Source: Phycisphaerae bacterium
Lineage (GTDB): Bacteria; Planctomycetota; Phycisphaerae; UBA1845; Fen-1342
Length of the DNA: 64,000 bases
Reading direction: 5' to 3'
Assembly: GCA_017999985.1 (NCBI GenBank)
Contig: JAGNKU010000001.1
Coordinates: 549,276-613,275 of the forward strand
This document shows positions 17,844 to 26,544 of the stretch, in pieces. Both the position numbers and the translations under genes were made by a program. Position 1 is the stretch's first letter, and each line of letters starts with the position of its first letter. A model generated the notes under the pieces. That model had not been told where the DNA came from. It saw only the letters and a list, made by a program, of their open reading frames with translations, and searched no databases.

Positions 17844-18245
17844 CTACTCGACAGCCTCCTTGCGCATCGAGCAGGTCGATTGCAGCGTCCCGTCGACGTT
17901 GCCGAAGTAGCAGCCCACCAGGCTCACGTCCGCGTACGGGATCGAGACGGTCACGACGCCGCTTGGGCGGCCGCTTTCATCGGCCCCGACATCCGTCGTG
18001 CACGTCGTCAGCCCCAGCGGCTGCACGTATGCATTCACGCGCGCCAGCACGTCATCCTGGGTCGCCGCCGGCAACGCCGCGGTGCGCGCACCCTCGCGGG
18101 CCGCGGTCACGATGGCCTGTCGCACGGTGAAGACCCAGCCGTACTCGATGATGCCAAAGAGCATGGTCAGCAAAACGGGCGTGACGATCGCCAGCTCGAC
18201 CGCCGCCGCCCCACGCCTGTGTCGATGAACTAGCTTCTTGATCAC
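17844..18245 (-). CDS. TadE-like minor pilin
   Basis: A 133-residue TadE-family pseudopilin. The GTG at 18245 was chosen because it overlaps the prepilin peptidase stop as GTGA and has GGAGGT nine bases upstream; the longer ATG frame would start inside the previous gene. The N-terminus HRHRRGAAAVELAIVTPVLL contains the typical G-x-x-x-x-E processing context (RGAAAVE) followed by a membrane helix. The C-terminal part is a small beta-rich domain with two cysteines. It probably is cleaved by the neighbouring peptidase and acts in pilus initiation. Confidence 0.88.
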   Translation of the reverse strand: MIKKLVHRHRRGAAAVELAIVTPVLLTMLFGIIEYGWVFTVRQAIVTAAREGARTAALPAATQDDVLARVNAYVQPLGLTTCTTDVGADESGRPSGVVTVSIPYADVSLVGCYFGNVDGTLQSTCSMRKEAVE

Positions 18246-18853
18246 GTGAGCCAACCTCCGAAGTAGTAAGTCAACAGGACTAACCACGTGCCGGCCGTGA
18301 GCGGCACGCCATACGGCAGAAGCTGGCTCGTGTCACCGAACGTCTTCGCGCCGCCGAACTCGCCGAAGGCGGTGTCGAACCGGCGCATCTTGGTCAGGAT
18401 CATCTGCATGTTGGTGAAGGCGTGCACCGTCCGCCCGGACGTGTAAATCATGATGACCGCGGCGATGCCACCGATGATGGCCCCGACCGCAAAGCTCATT
18501 AGCGTCAGCCACGGACCCAGCCAGCAGCCGATCGCCGCCATGAGCTTGACATCCCCCGCGCCCATCCCATGCATGGCCCAGGGTACGATAAGAACGCCGA
18601 ACCCAACCAGTAATCCAAGCAGGCCCCAGCCCACCCCGCCCAGCACGCCATTCTCCCCGGACGTGTACCAACCGAACGCGAGCCCCTGCGCGAGCAGACC
18701 GGCGGCCGCCAGGCTGGCGTTCAGCCAGTTGGGCACGCGCCGCTGGGAGTAGTCGATCCACGAGGCGTACAAGATGCCCGGCCCGAGGATCGCGAAAACT
18801 ATCGTCCAGTAATGAGTTGCGAAGAAACTCATGTTCAGCTCGCGACTTGCCAA
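18242..18853 (-). CDS. cpaA: CpaA/TadV-type prepilin peptidase (A24 family)
   Basis: A 203-residue membrane aspartic peptidase that trims Flp and TadE prepilins. The two catalytic aspartates are visible: SWIDYSQRRVPN (D34) and the GxGD motif MGAGDVKLMAA (D101). About six membrane helices are predicted by eye. The frame starts with TTG at 18853; an ATG seven codons later, at 18832 (MSFFATHYW), is an equally likely start, since neither has a strong ribosome-binding site. The gene lies between flp pilin and tadE, as in Caulobacter-type loci. Confidence 0.93.
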   Translation of the reverse strand: MASRELNMSFFATHYWTIVFAILGPGILYASWIDYSQRRVPNWLNASLAAAGLLAQGLAFGWYTSGENGVLGGVGWGLLGLLVGFGVLIVPWAMHGMGAGDVKLMAAIGCWLGPWLTLMSFAVGAIIGGIAAVIMIYTSGRTVHAFTNMQMILTKMRRFDTAFGEFGGAKTFGDTSQLLPYGVPLTAGTWLVLLTYYFGGWLT

Positions 18854-18940
18854 GCCTGTCGTCTGAAGTCCCGGCCGGAACGTCCGCTACCGGCGACCCA
18901 CCTTTACATCGGACGTTCAGTAGGGTGAGGCGAGAAAGAC

Positions 18941-18975
18941 GAGCGGCGGCTACCGCGTGTGCGGTGCCGCCGCTC
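18941..18975 (-). terminator. very stable hairpin after the Flp pilin gene, likely attenuator
   Basis: On the mRNA strand GAGCGGCGGC pairs perfectly with GCCGCCGCTC and an inner CCGC/GCGG stem closes an ACAC loop. GTCTTTCT follows, a weak T-rich end. Placed after the major pilin and before the assembly genes, it would allow much more pilin mRNA than downstream mRNA. Partial termination or 3'-end protection are both possible. Confidence 0.65.
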
Positions 18976-19013
18976 ACTAGCCTTCTGCCGAGACGACTGC
19001 GCCGCCGCCTGGA

Positions 19014-19211
19014 CTACGGAACGTCCGAACCGTCGCCGGCCGGCATCTGACCCGACAGGGTATTGAACGTACCCTTCAGGGCGCTGCCGAGCGCAGTAAT
19101 CGCGGCAATGCACGCCACGATGATCAGAGCCAGCATCACCGCGTACTCAGTCGCGGTCGGGCCATCCTCGCTCACGAGGAACGCACGCATGCGGGAAACC
19201 AACGCGTTCAT
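19014..19211 (-). CDS. flp: Flp/Fap-type major pilin
   Basis: A 65-residue Flp prepilin. Cleavage is expected after G17 in SEDGPTATEYAVML; the mature protein then has Glu at +5 and Tyr at +6, the hallmark of Flp pilins. A hydrophobic helix (YAVMLALIIVACIAAITALG) fills the rest before a short polar tail. The start has AAGGAAG seven bases upstream. It is the first gene of the Tad run and is followed by a strong hairpin. Confidence 0.96.
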   Translation of the reverse strand: MNALVSRMRAFLVSEDGPTATEYAVMLALIIVACIAAITALGSALKGTFNTLSGQMPAGDGSDVP

Positions 19212-19562
19212 GGATCTTCCTTTCTTCTTCGCAGTTGCAGCGACCGAAGTCGCCAGCCGTGACTTAACGCCTCCCTGCGACCCTCAGCGAATCCACAATC
19301 TTTCCACTCCGGACAGCCCGGGCCAGGAGCCCGGCCGTGCCGAAATTGCTGCCCTCTGAAAGCTGTCTTGCGTTTTCCCCAGATCCAGGCGTCCATGCCC
19401 GGCCTGTCACGCCGGCCGTCGGATGACTTCCAGCGTGACACTCAAAAGGATCCAAAACGGCGAAGGCCTGAGCAAGCCGGATGGGCAAAATAGGTAAGAA
19501 TTTTGCGCGTCCTAAAGCACGATGGCGCGGCCTGCCTGCGCAAGCAATTGCCGTACGGAGGC
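19212..19562 (-). other. 351-base leader region of the Tad locus
   Basis: No gene was recognised between aroDE and flp. On the mRNA strand there is a UUCG-tetraloop hairpin (GCGAC/GTCGC, 19240-19253) about 30 bases before the flp start, and a 6-bp CCGGGC/GCCCGG hairpin at 19318-19334. The distal part (19480-19530) is relatively AT-rich and could hold the promoter, but no well-spaced -35/-10 pair stands out. Confidence 0.5.
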
Positions 19563-21113
19563 TTAGGACTTCACGTCCGACTCGGCATTCATCGAAGGGA
19601 GCGCACTCCGCAGCACGGCCAGCGGGCAGGGCCGCGCCTGCCAGCGCTCAAACTGCGCAGCCGCCTGCCGGATGAACATCTCAACACCATCGATGACCTG
19701 GCAGCCGTGCGCCCGCGCCACGCGCAACAGACGCGTCTCCGCCGGCCGGTACACAGTATCCATCACTAGTGTGCCGGCCCGCAGGCAGTCGTCCGGTAAC
19801 GGCGTGTCGTTCGTGGCGGGCCACAGCCCCACGGAAGTGCAGTTGATGAGGATCTCCCCGACGTAACGCACGCGTGCATCCCACGGCTGCCACGCGCAGC
19901 GCAGCTCATGCGCCAAGTGGGCAGCACGCTCCGCGGAGCGGTTGTACAGAGTGACCGCGCAGCCGGCGTCCACCAGCTCCGCGACGACCGCGCGGGCGAC
20001 GCCGCCGGCACCCAGGACAGCCACCGCGCGCTCGCGACCGAGGCCGGCCCGGGCCGCGTCCAGCGCAGCGCGTGCGCCGAGTCCGTCCGTGTTGTCGCCC
20101 TCCCACGTGCCGTCGGGGCCGCGCGTCAGCGTGTTGACGGCGCCGCAGCGGCGTGCCCGCGGCGTGACGGCGTGGCCCTTTTCGTCCAGCCAGCGAAGTG
20201 CAGATTCTTTGTGCGGCAAAGTGACGCTGAGTCCCATAACGACCGCGGCCGCCGCGCCGCTCACCGCGTCCATGAACGCGGCGAAGGCGCCGTAATCCGG
20301 CAGGACCGGCCAAGGCAGGTAGACGCCATCCACACCAGCGGCGGCCAGCGCGGCATTGTGAATCGCGGGGCTCTGCGAGTGTGCGACCGGCCAGCCGACG
20401 ACGCCGAAAACGCGCGTCTCCGGGCCGAGCGTGTCCCAGCGATAGAGGCTGCGCAGCGCGGCAATCGTAGGCTGTCCGGGGGCAGATGCCTCGTCGGTGC
20501 TCAAACAGGAAAATGTGCCCCACGCGCCGAACTTGCGCGCCAGCACGCGCGTCGACAGGCCGGCCGCGCCCATCGCGAGCGCGATCAGCGGGCGGCCGGC
20601 GGCCCGGCGGCGCAGTTGTTCCAGCACGCGCACGCTGTCCGTGGCGTCGCGGGCGGTGAACACCGCTTTGAGGACGTCGGCCGGCGTTGCGGCCAGGGCA
20701 TCAAAAACCGTAGCGAGGTCAGCCGGCGTCGCCTGCAAATCGTGGTGCGAGATGATGAGCTGATTGCCGCGCCGCGCGCCGGCGATGCGGTCCCGCGCAC
20801 CGGCGGAGCGCTGCCAGGTCGCGAGTTCGACATCGATGTAGTCAGGCTTGTGCAGCGCCAGCCGTTCGAGCAATGCAATGCGCTCGTCTTCGCCGCCCGT
20901 CCATGCCCCACCCTCGGCGGCGCTGCGGACCGTGATGATCAGCGGCACGCTGCGCGACTGCGCGAGCAGCGCTTCGACGGCGGCGACGTCGCCGATGCGA
21001 TCCACGCGCAGTTCGACGACGTCCGCGCCGGCGGCTTGGGCCGCACGCACCTGGTCCGCTAGCGGCACGGCGGCCGACACGATCGGAACCACGATGTGCG
21101 TCGAGGAACACAC
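19563..21113 (-). CDS. aroDE: bifunctional 3-dehydroquinate dehydratase / shikimate dehydrogenase
   Basis: A 516-residue fusion catalysing two consecutive shikimate-pathway steps. Residues about 5-215 are type I dehydroquinase: the Schiff-base lysine is in VLKAVFTARDATDS and the catalytic histidine in LIISHHDLQATP. Residues about 245-516 are shikimate dehydrogenase: SQSPAIHN binds substrate, LPHKESA carries the catalytic lysine, then GAVNTL, GDNTDGLGAR and a Rossmann GAGGVARAV. The GTG at 21113 was chosen because GGAG lies six bases upstream and the domain starts at once; 40 further upstream codons run into a palindromic repeat. The fusion is known from plants, chlamydiae and some planctomycetes. 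aroA lies 6.7 kb away. Confidence 0.93.
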   Translation of the reverse strand: MCSSTHIVVPIVSAAVPLADQVRAAQAAGADVVELRVDRIGDVAAVEALLAQSRSVPLIITVRSAAEGGAWTGGEDERIALLERLALHKPDYIDVELATWQRSAGARDRIAGARRGNQLIISHHDLQATPADLATVFDALAATPADVLKAVFTARDATDSVRVLEQLRRRAAGRPLIALAMGAAGLSTRVLARKFGAWGTFSCLSTDEASAPGQPTIAALRSLYRWDTLGPETRVFGVVGWPVAHSQSPAIHNAALAAAGVDGVYLPWPVLPDYGAFAAFMDAVSGAAAAVVMGLSVTLPHKESALRWLDEKGHAVTPRARRCGAVNTLTRGPDGTWEGDNTDGLGARAALDAARAGLGRERAVAVLGAGGVARAVVAELVDAGCAVTLYNRSAERAAHLAHELRCAWQPWDARVRYVGEILINCTSVGLWPATNDTPLPDDCLRAGTLVMDTVYRPAETRLLRVARAHGCQVIDGVEMFIRQAAAQFERWQARPCPLAVLRSALPSMNAESDVKS

Positions 21114-21168
21114 GCCTGACTCCTGCGCGGCGGCGCGCCAGCGCACCACTCTGGTATCTCGACCATCA

Positions 21169-21227
21169 GGGTGGTACGGGCATCTTGCCCGTTTCTGCCA
21201 CGGGCGGGACGCCCGTACCACCCTACC
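21169..21227. repeat. dispersed double-hairpin palindrome, copy 1
   Basis: The element begins GGGTGGTACGGGCATCTTGC, contains a second hairpin ACGGGCGGGACGCCCGT, and ends GTACCACCC. Outer ends are inverted repeats. An inverted copy lies at 35544-35597, where 25 bases at one end are identical. It sits between the aroDE start and the receiver-XRE gene. Confidence 0.85.
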
Positions 21228-21257
21228 ATCCACGGCGGTCTCCAGCGCGGCGGCGGC

Positions 21258-21863
21258 CTAGAGCGTGTTGAGCAGGCGCTCCAGCGGTGTTTTCAGCGCG
21301 CTGGCGATGCGCGCCAGCGTCCACGTGGAGGTGGCGCTCTTGCCCAGCTCAATCTGCGAGAGTTGAGCCACAGTCAGACCGCATTCGTTCGCGATGTCCG
21401 CGAGGGTGCGTTCGGCGGCGGTGCGCACGGCCCGCAGGCGCGCGCCCAGTCGCTGATTGAAAGCCTGCTCGGAGCGGATGCCGACGCCGATCTCGAGCAG
21501 CTGGCGTTCGACCGCTTCGAGCAGCGTGGCCTGTTGGACGGGTTTTTCGAGCAGGTCGCGGGCCCCGGCGCGCATCGCGGCGATGACCTGGCCGACCTCC
21601 GGGAACGCAGCGATCGCGATCAAACGCGTGTCGGGTGCAACCTGGCGCAGCGACGCCAACACCTCCAGCCCGTCGACGCCTGCCAGGCGGAGATCTACGA
21701 GGGCGACGTGGCACGGGGCGCGGCCGGCGTGCGCGAGCCCATCCCGGGGATCCGTGAAGGTGACGACGTCGCAAGCGGCCTCACGCAGCCACGCGCCGAC
21801 GCGGCGGCAGACCGCCTCCTCATCGTCGATTACCAGGGCCCGGACCGGGATCATCCGCATCAT
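21258..21863 (-). CDS. response-regulator receiver domain fused to XRE-type DNA-binding domain
   Basis: A 201-residue regulator. Residues 6-125 are a receiver domain: acidic pair VIDDEEAV, phospho-acceptor aspartate in VALVDLRLAGVDG, and the conserved lysine in DLLEKPV. Residues about 140-200 are an XRE/HTH_3 domain (RTLADIANECGLTVAQLSQIELGKS). This output domain is unusual; most response regulators use winged-helix, LuxR or Fis types. No histidine kinase lies nearby, so it is an orphan. The DNA target is unknown. The ATG at 21863 is the first in frame; a second in-frame ATG is nearby. Confidence 0.85.
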   Translation of the reverse strand: MMRMIPVRALVIDDEEAVCRRVGAWLREAACDVVTFTDPRDGLAHAGRAPCHVALVDLRLAGVDGLEVLASLRQVAPDTRLIAIAAFPEVGQVIAAMRAGARDLLEKPVQQATLLEAVERQLLEIGVGIRSEQAFNQRLGARLRAVRTAAERTLADIANECGLTVAQLSQIELGKSATSTWTLARIASALKTPLERLLNTL

Positions 21864-21967
21864 GGGCGGGCATTGTCGCGGATTTGAGCACCGCGTGCCA
21901 CCGGGCGGAAACCGGCCCGCGACTTGTGTGTAAAACTGTCACGGCGCGTCGAAACGGCCTAAGTGGG

Positions 21968-21995
21968 CTGGACAAGCGGGCTCCGGGTGTACAAT
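21968..21995 (+). promoter_or_regulatory. possible promoter of the secreted coiled-coil gene
   Basis: A CTGGAC box, 16 bases, then TACAAT, with the ATG 33 bases further on at 22029. The -10 box is good; the -35 box is weak. Confidence 0.3.
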
Positions 21996-22028
21996 TTGCT
22001 GTACGCTGGGAGGTCTGCGGAGACGAAT

Positions 22029-23222
22029 ATGAGCAGGATTGCGACATGGTTGGTGTTGACGGGGCTGGCGACCGCCGGCGCCCTGGCCCAGGGCTACGGG
22101 GAACCGCCCCACCCGGGAAACATGCCGCCGGCCGGCTTCTGGCCGACCGAGAAGATGATGGACGGCTTCATCAACCGGATCACAGACGAGTTGGGCCGGA
22201 TCTATGGGTTCGACGAGGACCAGGTCTGGAACACGCGCGACTCGATCAAGGCCCGCTTCCCGCAGTGGATGCAGGAGCACCGTGCCGAGCTGCAGGAGTT
22301 GACCAACCAGTACCTCGAATCAGTTTTCGCCGACGAGCCGCCGACGCCGGAAGAAGTCGCCGAATGGGCCCGGCGGGCCAAGCCGCTCTTCCAGGAATTC
22401 ACGACGCTGGTCACCGAGACCACGGAAGAGATGCGCACGTACATGACCGATGAGCAGCAGGTGATCCTCGACGGGCAGCGGGCGGCGATGGACGTCGGCC
22501 TGAACTACATGCAGCAGCGGTTGTCGAGCTGGGAGAAGGGCGGCTACGACTGGGAGACCGAGTGGCCACAGAGTGAGAAATTCAAGCGTGTGGAACGGGA
22601 ACGTCGCCAGCGGCTGGAGCGCGAGGCGCGGCAGGCGGAGGCGATCGCGATGGGCCAGAACCCGGACGCGGGCCCGGGCGCAGCGACGGCTCAGCCGGGC
22701 ACCGCGCCCGACGCCAGACCGACGCCCGACAAGGCCACGGCGCCGACGGCGAAGCCCGGCGCCGTGACGCCCAAGGACGAGTGGACGAAGTATGTTGAGG
22801 ACTTCATCCGGCGCTACCAGCTCGAGGCGGACCAGCAAACCAAGGCCCGTCAGTTCCTGCGTGATCAACAGGAACTGCGCGACAAGTACGTCCGCCGCAA
22901 GCTCGACGCGATCCAGGCCGTCGAGAACAAGCTGAAGGCGGCACAAAGCGAGGAAGAGCGCACCAAGGTCAAGGCGGAGCTCGCCGAATTGAACCGGCCA
23001 ATCGAGCGCTACTTCGAACGCTTGAAGGAACGCCTCGATACGTTGCCGACGCGGAAACAGCGGCAGGAGGCGGCGCAGTCCAACGACGGCAAGCGCGGCC
23101 CGGCGCAGGTTTCGGAAGAGAAGCGCACCGCGATGCGCGAGCAGTTGCAGGGGAAGGCGACGGAAGGCAAGGCTGGCTCCGGCGAAAAGCCGGAGCCCGC
23201 GCCGCAGACGCAGCCGAAGTAG
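22029..23222 (+). CDS. secreted helical protein of unknown function
   Basis: A 397-residue exported protein. The ATG at 22029 has GGAG seven bases upstream and begins a clear signal peptide (MSRIATWLVLTGLATAG, ALAQG). The mature protein is strongly helical and charged; two helical regions (residues about 30-210 and 250-370) are joined by a Pro/Ala/Thr-rich linker. The pattern YQLEADQQTKARQFLRDQQE resembles the helical hairpins of CpxP/Spy-like periplasmic proteins, but the match is loose. No catalytic motif is seen. It is a single gene with its own possible promoter. Confidence 0.75.
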   Translation: MSRIATWLVLTGLATAGALAQGYGEPPHPGNMPPAGFWPTEKMMDGFINRITDELGRIYGFDEDQVWNTRDSIKARFPQWMQEHRAELQELTNQYLESVFADEPPTPEEVAEWARRAKPLFQEFTTLVTETTEEMRTYMTDEQQVILDGQRAAMDVGLNYMQQRLSSWEKGGYDWETEWPQSEKFKRVERERRQRLEREARQAEAIAMGQNPDAGPGAATAQPGTAPDARPTPDKATAPTAKPGAVTPKDEWTKYVEDFIRRYQLEADQQTKARQFLRDQQELRDKYVRRKLDAIQAVENKLKAAQSEEERTKVKAELAELNRPIERYFERLKERLDTLPTRKQRQEAAQSNDGKRGPAQVSEEKRTAMREQLQGKATEGKAGSGEKPEPAPQTQPK

Positions 23223-23673
23223 TCTGTCCCCGAGCAGCGCGCAAAAAAAGAGAGTCCGAGCTCGCCGAAACTCGGACCCTCCAAGCCAGGCTGCCCGCTC
23301 AACCGAGCGGTGACCCACAGCCTCAACCACCAGTATCGTTACAGTGACGGCCCGGGCTTAGTAACGCCGCGCGCGGCGCAGCGTCCGAGTCGGCCGAACT
23401 GCGTGGACATGCGGCACGCCGTCTACGAGTGGGGGGCCGACCGTTGCTCAAGCGAGTAACAAGCCAGACGTGCGTTCCCCGGGTTCCGATAGGCGTCTAC
23501 CGAGCGGTCGCGTGCCCACGGCGAAATCAAGACGACGCGCGTCCGAATACCCAGGCAGCGGCAAAGCACCGCCGCCATTGACAGAAGCAGACGGCGTATT
23601 TAGTGTGTTCGATTGGGTTTCGTCGGTGCCAGTGACCGACGCGCGCGGTCGATAGACTCTCCGAGGCTGGTTC
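23223..23673. other. 451-base intergenic region with an unexplained minus-strand terminator
   Basis: The first 120 bases contain two hairpins and a T-tract that read as a small transcript unit on the minus strand (see 23243-23340). The rest shows no convincing gene; open frames there lack ribosome-binding sites. Confidence 0.5.
23243..23340 (-). ncRNA. candidate small RNA with intrinsic terminator
   Basis: Read on the minus strand, hairpin CCGCTC/GAGCGG with a four-base loop (23295-23310) is followed by GTCCGAG/CTCGGAC (23254-23277) and seven T (23243-23249): a good Rho-independent terminator. The next minus-strand gene upstream, hemW, ends 2 kb away, so this terminator does not belong to it. 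The 5' end is a guess and no known RNA family was recognised. Confidence 0.35.
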
Positions 23674-25269
23674 TTGACGCACCTGGTCGAAGTTGTTTGC
23701 CTGGTCCTCTTCCTGCTCCTTGTCGCCCTGCCGAGCATCTACGGTTTTCATATGTACTTGCTCATGTATCTGGCCAGCCGGCGGCGCCGGCGGGTGCGGA
23801 CCCAGCAGCGCGCGGCGATCGAGCGCTACCAGCGCGTGACTCCCGACGACGCCTGGCCGCGCGTCACCACCCAGCTTCCGCTCTACAACGAGATCGACGT
23901 GGCGCGGCGCGTGATCGAGGCCGCTGCCCGCATGGACTACCCCGCCGGCAAGCATGAAGTCCAGGTGCTCGATGACAGCACCGACGGCACGCGCGCTGTG
24001 GTCGATGAGGTCGCAGCGGAGCTGTGCGCCCAGGGCTACGACGTCAAGGTCGTCCGCCGGCCGACGCGGGCCCACTATAAAGCGGGCGCCCTGGCGCATG
24101 GTTTGAAAACCGCCACCGGCGAGTTCGTCGCCATCTTCGACGCCGACTTCGTCCCGGATCGCGGCTTCCTCCGCCGCCTGATCCCGCTGTTCGCCGGCCG
24201 CGACGACGTCTGCGTCGTGCAGGGGCGCTGGGGCCATCTCAACGCCAATGAGAGCTGGATCACCGAGGGTCTGTCGCTGGGCCTCGACATGCACTTCGCC
24301 ATCGAGCAGGCCGCCCGCAACTGGAACGGCCTGCTGATGAACTTCAACGGCACCGGCGGCATCTGGCGCAAAGCCGCGATCGATGACCCGCGCGTCGGCG
24401 GCTGGAGCGGCGATACCATCACCGAAGACCTTGACCTGTCGTACCGCGCGCAGCTCGCCGGCTGGAACATGATCTTCTGCGACGACGTCGTCTGCCCGGC
24501 GGAAATCCCGGCTGATGTGAACGCCCTCAAGGCCCAGCAGCGGCGGTGGGCCGTCGGCATCATGCAGGTCGCCCGCAAGCTGTTGCCGGCGGTGTGGCAT
24601 TCGCCCCGCCTCTCGGTCTGGCAGAAGCTCCAGGCGACTGTGCATCTGACGCAGTACGCGATCGCCGTGCCGATGATCCTGGTCGCCCTGGTCGGGCGCC
24701 TGCTGCCGCTGATGCTGACGGGCGACCGCTGGCCGGCGTGGATTCAGTGGCTGTGCATGGCGTTCCTGCTGGCGGCGGTGGCGCCGTGCATCGCGTACAT
24801 GAACGCCCGCTACGTCATCGGCGGCGGCATCCCCGGCCCGCTGCGCATCCTCAAGCTCATGGTCCTGGGGCTGGGGCTGTGCGTGAACAACGGCGTCGCG
24901 GTGCTCACCGGCCTGGTCCAGAACGGCGGCGAGTTCGTCCGCACGCCGAAGTCCGGCAGCACCACGCAGAAAAGGAGCGGAGGCACCTATGCCAGCCTGC
25001 GCTCACGGCTGTGGATCTTCGAGTTACTGCTGGGCGTGTACTGCCTCGCGCAATGGGTGATCTTCCTGCCGAAGGACGGCATCGGCGGCGTGTTCCTGCT
25101 GCTCTACGCGATCGGCCTGCTGCTGATGGGCTGGGGCTCGCGGCCGCGCCCGGCGCCGCGCGCCGCGGTCGTCGCGCTGCGCACCGTGCCGGCCACGGCG
25201 GTGCCCACGGCTCCGCCACTGGTCCAACCCAGCCCCGGCCGCGTGCCGGTCTCCACGCTCCCCTCATAG
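23674..25269 (+). CDS. membrane glycosyltransferase family 2 (cellulose-synthase-like)
   Basis: A 531-residue polysaccharide-forming glycosyltransferase. An N-terminal membrane helix (about residues 5-30) is followed by the GT2 domain with the D,D,D,QxxRW set: VLDDSTDG, FDADFVPD, TEDLDLSYRA and QQRRWAVG. Four or five membrane helices occupy the C-terminal part. The start is TTG at 23674 with GAGG seven bases upstream; the first ATG is 26 codons later, inside the first helix, so TTG is preferred. The sugar substrate cannot be read from sequence. No PilZ domain or partner gene is adjacent. The 3' end overlaps hemW by six bases. Confidence 0.9.
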   Translation: MTHLVEVVCLVLFLLLVALPSIYGFHMYLLMYLASRRRRRVRTQQRAAIERYQRVTPDDAWPRVTTQLPLYNEIDVARRVIEAAARMDYPAGKHEVQVLDDSTDGTRAVVDEVAAELCAQGYDVKVVRRPTRAHYKAGALAHGLKTATGEFVAIFDADFVPDRGFLRRLIPLFAGRDDVCVVQGRWGHLNANESWITEGLSLGLDMHFAIEQAARNWNGLLMNFNGTGGIWRKAAIDDPRVGGWSGDTITEDLDLSYRAQLAGWNMIFCDDVVCPAEIPADVNALKAQQRRWAVGIMQVARKLLPAVWHSPRLSVWQKLQATVHLTQYAIAVPMILVALVGRLLPLMLTGDRWPAWIQWLCMAFLLAAVAPCIAYMNARYVIGGGIPGPLRILKLMVLGLGLCVNNGVAVLTGLVQNGGEFVRTPKSGSTTQKRSGGTYASLRSRLWIFELLLGVYCLAQWVIFLPKDGIGGVFLLLYAIGLLLMGWGSRPRPAPRAAVVALRTVPATAVPTAPPLVQPSPGRVPVSTLPS

Positions 25270-26397
25270 AAAATCCGCGATCACCGTGTCCGCAAGCAGC
25301 AACCCCCTGCGCGTCAGGCGGATGCCCGTCTCGTCCACGACCAGCAATCCATCCGCGCGGTGCGGCTCGAGCGCCGCAGCGAACAGCGCCGCCGGATCCT
25401 GTCCGTAGCGGTCCGCGAACCGCCGCCGGTCGATCCCGGCCGTCAGACGCATTTCGAGCATGGCTGTTTCGCGCGCTCGTCGCTCGGGCGGCAGACGCTC
25501 TTCTTCGACGCGCGGTGATCGCGCGCCCTGAATCGCCGCCACGTACGCCGCCGTGTCCGCGACGTTCTGATAACGCACCTCGTCGATGAACCCCGCGGCG
25601 GCCGGTCCCAGGCCGACGTACGGCTCGTTGTGCCAGTACCGCAGGTTGTGCCGGCACTCAGCGCCCGGGCGGGCGAAGTTGCTGATCTCGTAGTGGGCCA
25701 GCCCCGCCGCCGCCAGCACGTCGATCGTCGTTTCGTACATGTCCGCTTCGAGGTCGGGGTCGACGCGCAGCACCGCGCCCGCGTCAAGCCGCTCTCGAAG
25801 CAGCGTGCCGGGTTCATAGGTCAACCCGTAGCACGACATGTGCTCCGGCTCCAACTTCAGGGCGGCGTGCAGCGACTGCCGCCAGGAAGCCAGCGTCTGG
25901 CCGGGGATGCCGAAGATGAGGTCCAGGCTGAGTCGCCGGATTCCGGCGCGGCGGCAGGTCGCGAGCGTCTGGCTCACCTGCTCCGGGCGGTGTGTGCGGT
26001 CGAGGACCTTGAGTTCGTCCGGGTTGAAGCTCTGGGCGCCGACGGACACGCGGTTCACGCCCGCGCCGACGAGCACGTCAGCAATCTCTGCGGTAACGGT
26101 GGCCGGGTTCGCCTCAACCGTGAATTCGACGTCCCGCCCCGGCGCGCACGCCCGCAGGGCCGCCAGCAGCCGGGCGAGCTGGTCCGCCGGCAGGACCGTC
26201 GGCGTGCCGCCACCCACAAAAATCGTGTCCACGGCGAAGCCGCCCGTGCAGGTCGCCGCCGCCAGTTCGGCCAGCACGGCATCCACCAGGGGGCCGACCG
26301 CGCCCGGGTCGAGCACCTGTGAGTAGAAGTCGCAATAACCGCACAGCCGGCGGCAAAACGGGACATGGACATAGAGTGAACGGCAGGGGCTGGACAT
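25264..26397 (-). CDS. hemW: HemW-like radical SAM protein
   Basis: A 377-residue radical SAM protein of the HemN/HemW family. The cluster motif is HVPFCRRLCGYCDFYS (CxxxCxxC), followed by FVGGGTPTVLP, the usual SAM-binding glycine motif. The C-terminal HemN_C domain is present (RARETAMLEMRLTAGIDRRR). HemW proteins bind and deliver heme and usually lack coproporphyrinogen oxidase activity; the length and CDF ending fit HemW better than HemN. The ATG at 26397 begins directly before the motif; an 18-codon upstream extension is less likely. The gene ends convergently against the glycosyltransferase. Confidence 0.9.
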   Translation of the reverse strand: MSSPCRSLYVHVPFCRRLCGYCDFYSQVLDPGAVGPLVDAVLAELAAATCTGGFAVDTIFVGGGTPTVLPADQLARLLAALRACAPGRDVEFTVEANPATVTAEIADVLVGAGVNRVSVGAQSFNPDELKVLDRTHRPEQVSQTLATCRRAGIRRLSLDLIFGIPGQTLASWRQSLHAALKLEPEHMSCYGLTYEPGTLLRERLDAGAVLRVDPDLEADMYETTIDVLAAAGLAHYEISNFARPGAECRHNLRYWHNEPYVGLGPAAAGFIDEVRYQNVADTAAYVAAIQGARSPRVEEERLPPERRARETAMLEMRLTAGIDRRRFADRYGQDPAALFAAALEPHRADGLLVVDETGIRLTRRGLLLADTVIADFL

Positions 26398-26544
26398 TGT
26401 CAGGGTACCGGCTTTCGCATAGCATACGGCGTTGCGTCCGTGACGCATCATAGTCGGCGTCGCGAGCCTCCGGGGGGGCGGACTGCGGCTTGGGTCGCTC
26501 CGCCGGCGCAGGTGAGCGCTGCGGCTTTGCGAGGGAAGCTGGGC

